From: Gynuella sunshinyii YC6258
Lineage (GTDB): Bacteria > Pseudomonadota > Gammaproteobacteria > Pseudomonadales > Natronospirillaceae
NCBI RefSeq assembly: GCF_000940805.1
Contig: NZ_CP007142.1
Coordinates: forward strand, 2,022,593-2,086,592
Length of the DNA stretch: 64,000 nucleotides
Direction: 5' to 3'
Shown here piece by piece: positions 24,858 through 31,335 of the stretch. Each line of letters opens with the position of its first letter. Within the stretch, counting starts at the first letter, position 1. The notes under the pieces were generated by a model, which searched no databases, had not been told where the DNA came from, and saw only the letters and a list, made by a program, of their open reading frames with translations. Made by a program: the position numbers and the translations under genes.

Positions 24858-25033
24858 CTTTCCTAGAGTTGGGCTAGGGATATTATCTGGGCAGGGGCGA
24901 TTAAAATTCCGGGTATTATGGGCTGGTTCGGAAGAAGAGAATTTTCTCTATTGGAACAATTGATCCTACCGTTGTGTTACGGAAAGCTATGATTAGTGAT
25001 GCTTTATGTCGATATCCTAGGAATTATTTATGA
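24858..25033 (+). pseudogene. Toxin C-terminal remnant, frameshifted
   Basis: Directly after repeat copy 1 two overlapping frames read protein-like sequence (ARDIIWAGAIKIPGIMGWFG, then GTIDPTVVLRKAMISDAL and CRYPRNYL to a stop at 25031-25033). There is no start codon or ribosome site. By position it resembles the other truncated toxin tails of the array and precedes a secreted immunity-like gene. The family is unknown. Confidence 0.4.
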
Positions 25034-25077
25034 TAGGACAGAGCGCTGCTGGAACATGGGTTTGATGGGTGCTATAT

Positions 25078-25500
25078 ATGGTAAAAATTGTTTTTTTGAG
25101 TTCTTTTTTTTGGGCTGTGTGTTGTTTCGGTAGGGGAGAAGAGGAGATTGTTATCCAATGCCATTGTGTTGACGACTGTGATAGAAGCTCAAAGTGCGAT
25201 TGGATTTGGAATGAGTATCAATTGTTGAGGAGTGATCCGAATTCCAGTCATGACAGCTTAAAAGGGGTGCTAGCGGAGCAACGTGTTGCTCATTTTGAGG
25301 TTGTGGATTTAGGTACATACGGCTGCTTCACATCGTTTGGTGAATATGAAGGCCATTATTTACGTATTGACGTGGGGCTTAAGTTCATTGACAAGTCTGT
25401 TGTCAAATCTAGTATCGTTGAGATTAAAAAGCTGCCTAGTTTTAACGAGCGGGAAGCTACCTCAGAGGATGACTTGTGTCTATTTAAACTTGATTTATAG
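25078..25500 (+). CDS. Secreted protein, probable immunity protein
   Basis: 140 residues with a signal peptide (MVKIVFLSSFFWAVCCFGRG) and a Cys-rich start of the mature part (IQCHCVDDCDRSSKCDWIW). Later Cys are in YGCFTSF and DDLCLFKL. It sits directly behind a toxin-like tail and before the next array repeat, the position occupied by immunity genes in the other modules. The export signal fits a periplasmic protective role. No family is recognised; the immunity role is inferred from position only. Confidence 0.6.
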   Translation: MVKIVFLSSFFWAVCCFGRGEEEIVIQCHCVDDCDRSSKCDWIWNEYQLLRSDPNSSHDSLKGVLAEQRVAHFEVVDLGTYGCFTSFGEYEGHYLRIDVGLKFIDKSVVKSSIVEIKKLPSFNEREATSEDDLCLFKLDL

Positions 25501-25522
25501 AATAAAATATAAAAAAAAATAT

Positions 25523-25547
25523 AAAAGGACACCCAAAATTTTGAATT
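25523..25547 (+). repeat. Array repeat copy 2
   Basis: AAAAGGACACCCAAAATTTTG followed by AATT; starts 22 bases after the preceding gene and abuts a toxin tail. Confidence 0.75.
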
Positions 25548-25700
25548 ACTAATGGTCTCGGTACAGCAGGAGCTGCGGCAGAACAAAAAGTTTGGGATGT
25601 AGTATTGTTGGATCCTAATTTGCTACCTAAAACAGAACAGCAACTTCAGCAAGAGTCTTATGAGCATATGTGTCCTGACGGTTGCATAGCTAGCCGCTGA
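25545..25700 (+). pseudogene. Orphan Rhs-type toxin C-terminal tail
   Basis: The frame opens only inside repeat copy 2 and reads NGLGTAGAAAEQKVWDVVLL, then DPNLLPKTEQQLQQESYE and HMCPDGCIASR to a stop at 25698-25700. No start codon or ribosome site is present, so this is a displaced 3' end, not an expressed gene. The alanine-rich beginning resembles the region before the variable tip of Rhs proteins. The toxin class is unknown. Confidence 0.6.
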
Positions 25701-25744
25701 GCAAAATTATAGATGCATATATTGAGTCATTTGGAGATTGAGTT

Positions 25745-26082
25745 ATGGGAAGTTTAGTTGATTTCTTGCCAACTGATCATCCGTTGGTTGGAGTTGGCAG
25801 GGTGATGATGAAGATGCTCGTGCTCAATATACAGTTACTGTTGTGGATGGGAAATTTGAGGTTAGTGCTATTGATGCGATAGACAGTGAGGTTTTTTTGG
25901 TTTCGAACATTAAGTGGGATTCTAAGAATGGTTCTTTGTTTTTTGATAGCTATATGCCGTCAACAGAGAGACTTGGCCACACTATCTTTCGGCAATTGGA
26001 TAATAATCGTGTTGAAGTCACATTTACCTTTACTGATAAATCAATATGGGCATCGGGTTTGATGCACAAGAGGAGGCTCTAA
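25745..26082 (+). pseudogene. Immunity-like gene with a frameshift
   Basis: ATG at 25745 begins MGSLVDFLPTDHPLVG; a one-base loss near 25790 breaks the frame. Restoring it gives SWQGDDEDARAQYTVTVVDG, KFEVSAIDAIDSEVF and a stop at 26082, about 112 residues in all. It has no signal peptide, unlike most partners in the array. The beta-rich content and its place right after a toxin tail fit a cytoplasmic immunity protein. Confidence 0.6.
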
Positions 26083-26086
26083 CCAC

Positions 26087-26109
26087 AAAATAGGACGCCC
26101 AAAAACTTC
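26087..26109 (+). repeat. Array repeat copy 3
   Basis: AAAATAGGACGCCCAAAAAC then TTC, five bases after an immunity-like stop and directly before an Rhs fragment. Confidence 0.8.
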
Positions 26110-26119
26110 CGGGGAGCAG

Positions 26120-27043
26120 TTGACTGTAGAAGCGCCATTACGTAGCGCAGATATTCGTTTCGACTGGACCAACCTGGCCTTTACCGGACATGAAAAAATA
26201 CCGGATACGCCCTTTATTCACATGGGTGGACGAACCTACCATGTGGCTCTGGGGCGGTTTATGCAGACCGACATTCTGAATGTGGATCACAGTAATCCGA
26301 TTTCTTTCAACCGTTACGCCTATGTATTGAATAATCCGGCAGGGTATGTGGATCCAACGGGATATGCGCCACAACCGACTGGAGAAGATACCAATGGTAA
26401 TGTTGGTAAGACGAGCGAGAATGAGACAGTAGCTAAGAATGATTCTTCAGGGGATAAGGATAGTAAGCTTTCTGACAAAGACAACAAAGCATGTACAACC
26501 TGTGGTGATGAAAAAACATCGGATGAGCAGGCAGTTCAGAAAAAAGCATATGAAGAATACTATCATTCAAGAAGGCTCGGCTTGCATTTAAGTAACCTGA
26601 GAAAGCTAAGAATGACTAAAGAACAGCTAAAAAATAAGTACGACCAGATAGTTTCAGAGAATCCAGATGTCAATGCTACTTTAATATGGGATCAGAAAAC
26701 AGGGCATTATGAATTATGGGAAGATGGTGAGCTTATCGTTTCGGGGGATGGTTATTCTGGTGGAAATAAAGGGAAAGTACCAGTGGCGGAAAATAACCCT
26801 GCCTACGCCAATGTTGCGTTCACCGGCCCTGCTCCTAAAGGAACATATGTTGCCGAAGTTGAGGACGGTACGCGAAAATGGGTTAAAATGCATCCTCATC
26901 AAAAGAACTCCATGTTGGGTAGAGATGGGTTTTATATTCATGGAGGTGCAGGTGTATATAGAGATGCTTCGCAAGGTTGTTTGATAATACAAATTGAAGA
27001 CAGGAAGAAAATTAAAACAGGTACAACAATATGGGCCATTTGA
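26120..27043 (+). CDS. Truncated Rhs protein with L,D-transpeptidase-like toxin domain
   Basis: About 307 codons without a normal start: the frame opens beside repeat copy 3 and the first usable codon is TTG at 26120 with no ribosome site. Residues 1-90 are the end of an Rhs core (GHEKIPDTPF, GGRTYHVALGRFMQTD, FNRYAYVLNNPAGYVDPTGY). After a charged linker, residues about 215-305 form a YkuD/DUF2778-type domain: GPAPKGTYVAEV, KMHPHQKNSMLGRDGFYIHGG (His near 274) and SQGC (Cys near 287). The His and Cys order matches Tlde1-type effectors, which cut or alter peptidoglycan stem peptides. The next gene overlaps by 13 bases and is exported, as expected for its immunity protein. Confidence 0.75.
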   Translation: MTVEAPLRSADIRFDWTNLAFTGHEKIPDTPFIHMGGRTYHVALGRFMQTDILNVDHSNPISFNRYAYVLNNPAGYVDPTGYAPQPTGEDTNGNVGKTSENETVAKNDSSGDKDSKLSDKDNKACTTCGDEKTSDEQAVQKKAYEEYYHSRRLGLHLSNLRKLRMTKEQLKNKYDQIVSENPDVNATLIWDQKTGHYELWEDGELIVSGDGYSGGNKGKVPVAENNPAYANVAFTGPAPKGTYVAEVEDGTRKWVKMHPHQKNSMLGRDGFYIHGGAGVYRDASQGCLIIQIEDRKKIKTGTTIWAI

Positions 27044-27717
27044 AAAAACTTAAAATTATAGTTCTCTTACTTTCTTTCTATAGCTTGAGCATGTCATCTA
27101 CTGCTCAAAATTACGATATTACAAGTTATATGGGTTTTTCTCTTGATAAGTATTTTTTGAAGACTAATTTTTCTGATTTAGATATAAAAAATACCATGAA
27201 AGATGACTATCTTTGTCTTTACGGGAATGATCGTGCTGTAAAGCTATTTTTTTCTGATTATCCTTCAAGTGAAAATACAAATCTGGTTAGGATCTATTCT
27301 GTTGAGGAGGTTAACGTACATAGTACTCCTGGTAGTATCTCTTTATGTGAGGAGTATGCAGATTCTTCAAGTGTAGAACCTGTTGTTAAATATTATGAAA
27401 ATGGGTTTTATCAAAATATAGAAGAATACTTGTCAGATAATCACTTTGAAAATGTAATAGGTAAAAAATCAAAAAATACAAATGATGTCAGAGTCTATAA
27501 AAAGTTACTTAATGCTTTGGAACCACCAAGTTGTCACAATGTTATTGATGACATAGGTGAAACTTATTCTTTTTTCGGAAAGGAAACTAAGAATATTGTG
27601 ATTTCTTTGAATTATCGTAATGGGATTTTGATCTCTCTCCGAAAAAAAATAGAATACAAGACTGACATGAAAAGATTGTTCCGTGAATTAGATTGTAAAG
27701 ATGAAATGCTAGAATAG
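27031..27717 (+). CDS. Exported immunity protein for the L,D-transpeptidase-like toxin
   Basis: 228 residues with a signal peptide (KKLKIIVLLLSFYSLSMSSTA). The ATG lies within the last codons of the toxin gene, so the two are translationally coupled. The mature part is rich in Tyr, Asp and Ser with Cys in DDYLCLYGND, SLCEEYAD, PSCHNVID and DCKDEM. Periplasmic location fits protection against a cell-wall enzyme. The family is not recognised; the role is inferred from overlap and export. Confidence 0.75.
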   Translation: MGHLKKLKIIVLLLSFYSLSMSSTAQNYDITSYMGFSLDKYFLKTNFSDLDIKNTMKDDYLCLYGNDRAVKLFFSDYPSSENTNLVRIYSVEEVNVHSTPGSISLCEEYADSSSVEPVVKYYENGFYQNIEEYLSDNHFENVIGKKSKNTNDVRVYKKLLNALEPPSCHNVIDDIGETYSFFGKETKNIVISLNYRNGILISLRKKIEYKTDMKRLFRELDCKDEMLE

Positions 27718-27785
27718 CAGTAAATAAATAAAAAAGGGCATATATGGACGCCCCCGGACTGTCAAATGTAATTTTGTGAGTAAGT

Positions 27786-27812
27786 AAAATAGGACACCCA
27801 AAAACTTGAATT
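27786..27812 (+). repeat. Array repeat copy 4
   Basis: Full-length copy: AAAATAGGACACCCAAAAAC followed by TTGAATT, abutting an Rhs pre-toxin segment. Confidence 0.85.
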
Positions 27813-28190
27813 ACGGTTGCAGCGGTAGTTGGGGGAACAACTTCAGTGATTGGTGGTGGGAAGTTTGAAAATGGGGCCAGAACCGTAGCAATGGTACATT
27901 TGTTGAGTGGTGAGACGACTGAGGGTGCACAAAAGGATAAACCTTTCCAGTTAAGACCCAAAGATCGTCATCCTGATATTGAAACGGATACCGATTTGGT
28001 GGCAAGAGGAGTTGAGCAAGTTGTAAATTCTCCAGACGGAAAGTTTTTTGTCAAAAGTGATTTAGAAAAAGACCAGGGAATGTGGGTCACTAAAGAGGGG
28101 AGTACGCTTACCGTCGATGAAAATGGAATGGTTACTGTCACAGGGTTGCCGTTTTGGGCGGGAGGAATGAAAGTCTATGATAAAAAGTAA
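27813..28190 (+). pseudogene. Orphan Rhs pre-toxin segment plus variable toxin tip
   Basis: The first 122 bases (27816-27937) are about 90 percent identical to 33469-33589 inside the long Rhs gene and encode VAAVVGGTTSVIGGGKFENG and GAQK. After GAQK the sequence diverges completely: DKPFQLRPKDRHPDIETDT, QVVNSPDGKFFVKSDLEKD, TVTGLPFWAGGMKVYDKK. A TGA lies in frame just upstream, so the piece lacks a start and is a silent toxin tip. The first in-frame GTG is at 27846. The toxin class is unknown. An immunity-like lipoprotein gene overlaps the end by 14 bases. Confidence 0.7.
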
Positions 28191-28740
28191 CGATGTTATT
28201 AAAGCTTTATACCTTTTGTTTGTACTATTTTTATCGGGATGTAAAGTAGGGCTAGAAAGTCCTATAGGTGGAGATCAGTTTTCACCTTCTCAGTACATTC
28301 TCGGAAAATGGAAGTCCATTGATTCTAAAGATGAGTTTACTCTGGCAAGTGTAGATAGAGATAGCAGTCTAATAACGTTTTCCGATAGTGATTTTTCCCA
28401 AGTTCCAATAGATTTTTATAAGGTTGGAGCAAGGAAATTTGCCGTTATTTCCTCCTTAGGTGTTAGCCAAGTAGCAAATGAAGAAATGTTTTATGTGTAT
28501 TTTCATTATACGCTTGAGAACGGGATTCTCTCTCTATATGGGCTTAATTACGATTTATTGCTTCATGATGGGAAAATATCGTTTTCTAGATTTTCGTGTC
28601 AGGTGCATGAGGAGTTAGGTAATGCCTCCAATAATAATTGCTCTATTTTTAACTCGAAGGGTCTGGAGAATATTGGGGAAGTTTTTATGGATAAGGGTGG
28701 TGATAGATATTTTGTACCTTTGGGTAAATTTTCTAAGTAA
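28177..28740 (+). CDS. Lipoprotein, probable immunity protein
   Basis: 187 residues. The N-terminus is a lipoprotein signal ending LFLSGC (Cys near 22), so the protein is membrane-anchored in the periplasm. The mature part (YILGKWKSIDSKDEFTLASV, FAVISSLGVSQVANEE) looks like a lipocalin-like beta sheet protein. It starts inside the orphan toxin tip upstream, the usual toxin-immunity overlap. Because the toxin tip has no start, this gene would be an orphan immunity gene unless it has its own promoter. Confidence 0.75.
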   Translation: MIKSNDVIKALYLLFVLFLSGCKVGLESPIGGDQFSPSQYILGKWKSIDSKDEFTLASVDRDSSLITFSDSDFSQVPIDFYKVGARKFAVISSLGVSQVANEEMFYVYFHYTLENGILSLYGLNYDLLLHDGKISFSRFSCQVHEELGNASNNNCSIFNSKGLENIGEVFMDKGGDRYFVPLGKFSK

Positions 28741-28752
28741 CCTCTTGCGCAA

Positions 28753-28778
28753 TGCCTATGCGATCATGAGTAATCATT
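28753..28778 (+). pseudogene. Short fragment of the REP-associated transposase gene
   Basis: These 26 bases are identical to 36525-36550 in the intact transposase gene and encode AYAIMSNH, the start of the catalytic HUH motif region. The fragment abuts an Rhs remnant. Confidence 0.7.
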
Positions 28779-28802
28779 TGGCTACCGCTTCGATGATAGG
28801 GG

Positions 28803-29078
28803 GGGACAGTTGGCGGCGCCGCTGCTGGCTTTGCGACAGGAGTATCGATGGCGGTCTTTAGCGGAGCAAGCTTTGGAGACGCGATGCAGGCCGAGTTCAA
28901 AGGTGCATTTTCAGGGGCAGCCTTTGGTGGAATTGCGGGTGCCTACGGTAATAGTTGGGATATGTCGAGAGTTGGCGCGAATGGCTTGGCTGGCGGGGTG
29001 ACATCAAACTTAATGGAGGTGACTTTAAAGATGGTAATTAAAAAAATAGGACGCCCAAAAACTCTGCAAAATAATTAA
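28803..29078 (+). pseudogene. Rhs pre-toxin region fragment
   Basis: The frame reads GTVGGAAAGFATGVSMAVFS, GASFGDAMQAEFKGAFSGAA and FGGIAGAYGNSWDMSRVGAN, the glycine/alanine-rich hydrophobic region that lies between the Rhs core and the toxin tip. It then runs into repeat copy 5 and stops at 29076-29078. No start, core or tip is present. A usable ATG exists at 28848 but without a good ribosome site. Confidence 0.65.
29043..29063 (+). repeat. Array repeat copy 5
   Basis: AAAATAGGACGCCCAAAAAC then TCTG; truncated at its 3' end and followed 35 bases later by copy 6. Confidence 0.75.
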
Positions 29079-29097
29079 AAAATAGGAAATTAAAAAT

Positions 29098-29120
29098 AAA
29101 ATAGGACACCCATAAACTTA
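29098..29120 (+). repeat. Array repeat copy 6
   Basis: AAATAGGACACCCATAAACT then TA, directly preceding a toxin tail. Confidence 0.8.
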
Positions 29121-29258
29121 CTAAAGCCAGCAGCTGGGCATATTCAGATGTTTAATGGGGAGCGTTGGGTTTTCGATTTTAAACAAAGAAAGGACGATGT
29201 AGATGCTAGAATTGAGAACATGTATCCAAGTAAAAAATATAGAGAAGGTATCTTATGA
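29118..29258 (+). pseudogene. Orphan toxin tail, amidase or lysozyme-type ending
   Basis: The frame opens in repeat copy 6 and reads LLKPAAGHIQMFNGERWVFD and FKQRKDDVDARIENMYPSKK before a stop. The GHIQ-x-x-NG-x-x-W-V-x-DF-x-Q ending is common at the C-terminus of peptidoglycan-degrading toxin domains attached to Rhs or T6SS proteins (from general knowledge of these endings). Only the last 45 residues remain. The stop overlaps the next ATG as ATGA. Confidence 0.55.
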
Positions 29259-29386
29259 AATTCATCGCCCTTAAATGTTTTCTCGTTATGCTAATTTTAG
29301 GTTATGCTGCTTATACTTCAGCTGATACAAAATGTGATTATATTAGAGATGTCGAGGATCCTCTGTTGATGCTTCGATGCTCGTAA
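29255..29386 (+). CDS. Truncated exported immunity-like protein
   Basis: 43 residues: a signal peptide (MKFIALKCFLVMLILGYAAYTSA) plus only about 20 further residues (DTKCDYIRDVEDPLLMLRCS). The start overlaps the stop of the preceding toxin tail, so it is the 5' part of the cognate immunity gene. The 3' part appears replaced by the next toxin tip, whose frame begins within this gene near 29350. Confidence 0.45.
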   Translation: MKFIALKCFLVMLILGYAAYTSADTKCDYIRDVEDPLLMLRCS

Positions 29387-29679
29387 TTAAACAACTTGAC
29401 AATTTTGCTTTAAATCCAAGAACTGGGAATATTGACGCGCTTGGTAAAGCAGTAGGAGCCCCGAATTATTGGGTGCATGGTCAAGTAACACTGAGGGACA
29501 GAGGTGATGGAACTTTTGGAATTTATCAAGGCAACTATGATTTCGAATGGCACGATGTAAATAGCTTTAGGGACTTTGCAAGAAACATTGGAAATGTGGG
29601 TGGGATAATTGCTCATTTTGATGGTGGCAAGTCATACGCTATTAGATCTTCGGGGAATGCAAATGTCATACGGAAATAG
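29377..29679 (+). CDS. Orphan toxin C-terminal domain, unknown class
   Basis: 100 codons from an ATG; the frame is open further upstream (from about 29350, RGSSVDASMLVIKQLDNF), so this is a 5'-truncated tip. Features: NPRTGNIDALGKAVGAPNYW, GQVTLRDRGDGTFGIYQGNY and DFEWHDVNSFRDFARNIGN. The DGTF-x-I-x-x-G-x-YDFE-x-H pattern resembles other polymorphic toxin tips but I cannot name the family. A 36-base piece of its 3' end recurs at 36241-36279. The immunity-like lipoprotein gene overlaps the end. Confidence 0.55.
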   Translation: MLVIKQLDNFALNPRTGNIDALGKAVGAPNYWVHGQVTLRDRGDGTFGIYQGNYDFEWHDVNSFRDFARNIGNVGGIIAHFDGGKSYAIRSSGNANVIRK

Positions 29680-30169
29680 ATTACTTATTGTTGCTAATAT
29701 TTTTATTATTTTTGTATTAGTGGGTTGCAGTGAAAGGCCAGTCGTGGAGCGTATAGCCAACACCAATTTTTATTTAAATGACTGGAGTGATAATAGATCT
29801 TTTATTTCTGTTAAGGGCAGTGGCGGTGATTCGGTGGTTATACCTAACTATGTACTGGGATATCGTGTAGTTGGTGATTATGCTTTGGTTGCTCGTCAAA
29901 TTACCCATGACTATGAGTGCTCAGATTCAAGCTTGGCTACAGTCTATGAGGATAAGATTGAATATTGGCTCATTTCTCTGAATGAAAAAAAAATTGAACA
30001 AATTACTGTTAATACAAATTCTGATCTCTATGAAGAAGCCAGGTTTGTGGAGGCTCAAACTCAATTATCAAGACTACATTTGGTTGAATACCCTTCTGTT
30101 TTACGTGGATGTGAAAATGCTAGAGAGGTGTCGATCAGTGAAAAGCAATCGGGGGCAGCTCCCAATTAA
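29663..30169 (+). CDS. Lipoprotein, probable immunity protein
   Basis: 168 residues starting MSYGNRLLIVANIFIIFVLV with lipobox LVGC. The start was chosen for the GGGGA site six bases upstream, inside the 3' end of the toxin tip. The mature part contains YECSDSSLATVYEDKIEYW and a later Cys in LRGCENA. Membrane anchoring on the periplasmic side and overlap with the toxin tip support an immunity role. Family not recognised. Confidence 0.75.
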   Translation: MSYGNRLLIVANIFIIFVLVGCSERPVVERIANTNFYLNDWSDNRSFISVKGSGGDSVVIPNYVLGYRVVGDYALVARQITHDYECSDSSLATVYEDKIEYWLISLNEKKIEQITVNTNSDLYEEARFVEAQTQLSRLHLVEYPSVLRGCENAREVSISEKQSGAAPN

Positions 30170-30195
30170 AAAGTTGTGAATGCCATCAGAAGGCC
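30146..30195 (+). repeat. Post-immunity repeat, copy 1
   Basis: About 45 bases (including AAAAAGTTGTGAATGCC and TCAGAAGG) shared with 34542-34590. Both copies overlap or follow the 3' end of an immunity gene and precede an array repeat. Confidence 0.7.
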
Positions 30196-30254
30196 CTTCC
30201 CAACGATCTGGATCGTTGGTGGATCGTTGGGATCAGCAAGAGAAAAATAGAGAG

Positions 30255-30283
30255 AAAAATAGGACACCCATAAACTTGAATTC
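30255..30283 (+). repeat. Array repeat copy 7
   Basis: AAAATAGGACACCCATAAAC then TTGAATTC, abutting a Tae4-like tail. Confidence 0.85.
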
Positions 30284-30475
30284 ACTGTTTACACAAGTGA
30301 TTTCTCTAATCAGCTTCAAGGACAGCGGGGAATTTATATCATGAGGCCGAATTACCCCGGTCAGTTTGGTGTATCGGGACATGCTACTTTGTTTAATGGT
30401 AGTGATTGCGTTGGAGTACATTGCTACTTTAATGCGACTGGTGGCACACATAAAACTAGCTTGTGGAGTTTCTAA
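30282..30475 (+). pseudogene. Orphan tail of a Tae4-like amidase toxin
   Basis: The frame opens inside repeat copy 7 and reads FTVYTSDFSNQLQGQRGIYI, MRPNYPGQFGVSGHATLFNG and TGGTHKTSLWSF. The order L-x-G-(K/Q)-x-GI followed by (S)GHA/I-x-L-(W/F)NG and a final LW is characteristic of type VI amidase effector 4, which cleaves the D-Glu-mDAP bond of peptidoglycan; GHATLFNG would carry the catalytic His. The catalytic Cys half is missing, so the fragment is inactive. The following gene looks like the matching Tai4-type immunity protein. Confidence 0.6.
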
Positions 30476-30477
30476 CC

Positions 30478-30819
30478 ATGAATGTATTCAAAATAATTTT
30501 TCTGCTACCTGTCTTATTATGCTCCTGTGTTCAAGCTGGTGAACAAGATGTTTTAAAACAGTATTTTTTCTTTAGGTGTGTTAATGAAGGTCATAGTGAG
30601 CTTGATTTTGAAAAGTTTGATGGCAGCTTAGGATATACGACAGATTTAATATCTTCAGACTTCAGTGTGGTTAAAGCTGTAAGTGATTACGCTAAAAAGG
30701 TTGGTAAATCTGTTCCGGTATCAAACCACAATGATAAAAAAAGTGTTCTGTTAATCTGTCTAAACGCATATGAACGTAGCGAACTTGACGCGCTAATTAA
30801 GTCTGAAATTGGTGATTAA
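30478..30819 (+). CDS. Tai4-like exported immunity protein
   Basis: 113 residues with a signal peptide (MNVFKIIFLLPVLLCSCVQAG), GGAG upstream. The mature part (DVLKQYFFFRCVNEGHSELD then LGYTTDLI and LICLNAYERSELDALI) has the size, helical content and paired Cys expected of the Tai4 family, the periplasmic inhibitors of Tae4 amidases. It lies three bases after the Tae4-like tail, which supports the assignment. It may give protection against neighbours that carry the complete toxin. Confidence 0.65.
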   Translation: MNVFKIIFLLPVLLCSCVQAGEQDVLKQYFFFRCVNEGHSELDFEKFDGSLGYTTDLISSDFSVVKAVSDYAKKVGKSVPVSNHNDKKSVLLICLNAYERSELDALIKSEIGD

Positions 30820-30863
30820 TTAACCCGGCAATAATTTAAGAAACAATTAAATTAGAGAATGAT

Positions 30864-30886
30864 AAAATAGGACGCCCACAAACTTG
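30864..30886 (+). repeat. Array repeat copy 8
   Basis: AAAATAGGACGCCCACAAAC then TTG, followed by a 44-base remnant of the gene at 35898. Just before it (about 30822) TTAACCCGGC resembles the IS630 end. Confidence 0.8.
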
Positions 30887-30930
30887 TTAGGTCGAGGGTT
30901 GTAGGTTGGAAAATACAGAAATTATTGAAC
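30887..30930 (+). repeat. Duplicate of the 5' end of the gene at 35898
   Basis: About 44 bases (TTAGGTCGAGGGTTGTAGG, then AAATACAGAAATTATTGAA) match 35880-35922, which carry the ribosome site and first codons of that gene. Here the copy is cut off and runs into repeat copy 9. Confidence 0.75.
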
Positions 30931-30957
30931 ACTGGAAAATAGGATGGAAAATAGTGG

Positions 30958-30980
30958 AAAATAGGACACCCAAAAACTTG
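30958..30980 (+). repeat. Array repeat copy 9
   Basis: AAAATAGGACACCCAAAAAC then TTG, preceded by extra partial units (GGAAAATAGG and GGAAAATAG) and abutting the long Rhs sequence. Confidence 0.85.
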
Positions 30981-31267
30981 CTACGCAATATGACTCTCTG
31001 GGGCGGGTTGCCAAAACTATATATCCGGGTAGTACCCATTTTTATACTGAAAATATCTATGACTCTTTAGGGTATCTAACCGGAGTCAGAGGTCCTCGTA
31101 TTCAGAGCGAGGAGCACGATCTTTCCAAACTAAAGCCACTGATTAATGACGCTGTTGCGCTGGCGGAAGAGTATCTTTCCAAGGCTCAGAAGCTGAAACA
31201 GCTCGGTCAATACTATCAGAGCCGTATAGATAATTATGCTGTGCTTCTGGCTGAGCAAACGATTTGA
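30980..31267 (+). pseudogene. 5' part of the long Rhs gene, cut by repeat and duplication
   Basis: The frame has a stop inside repeat copy 9 and then reads YD-repeat protein: ATQYDSLGRVAKTIYPGSTH, FYTENIYDSLGYLTGVRGPR and YLSKAQKLKQLGQYYQSRID. It ends in a TGA created by a 71-base tandem duplication. Removing one copy of the duplication joins it to the long frame that follows. Everything N-terminal of this YD repeat is missing. Confidence 0.75.
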
Positions 31268-31335
31268 AACAGCTCGGTCAATACTATCAGAGCCGTATAG
31301 ATAATTATGCTGTGCTTCTGGCTGAGCAAACGATT
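31194..31335 (+). repeat. Perfect 71-base tandem duplication in the rhs gene
   Basis: Positions 31194-31264 and 31265-31335 are identical. 71 is not a multiple of three, so the duplication breaks the reading frame. Confidence 0.95.

Noticed and set aside
30233-30451. Minus-strand frames reading through array repeats (FMGVLFF-type peptides), for example here and at 36124-36321
   Set aside because: They arise only because the repeat is open on the complementary strand; the real content is on the plus strand and they have no ribosome site.
30822-30833. Second IS630 end (TTAACCCGGC)
   Set aside because: Only ten bases agree and no other IS630 sequence is near; it may be a scar but cannot be supported.
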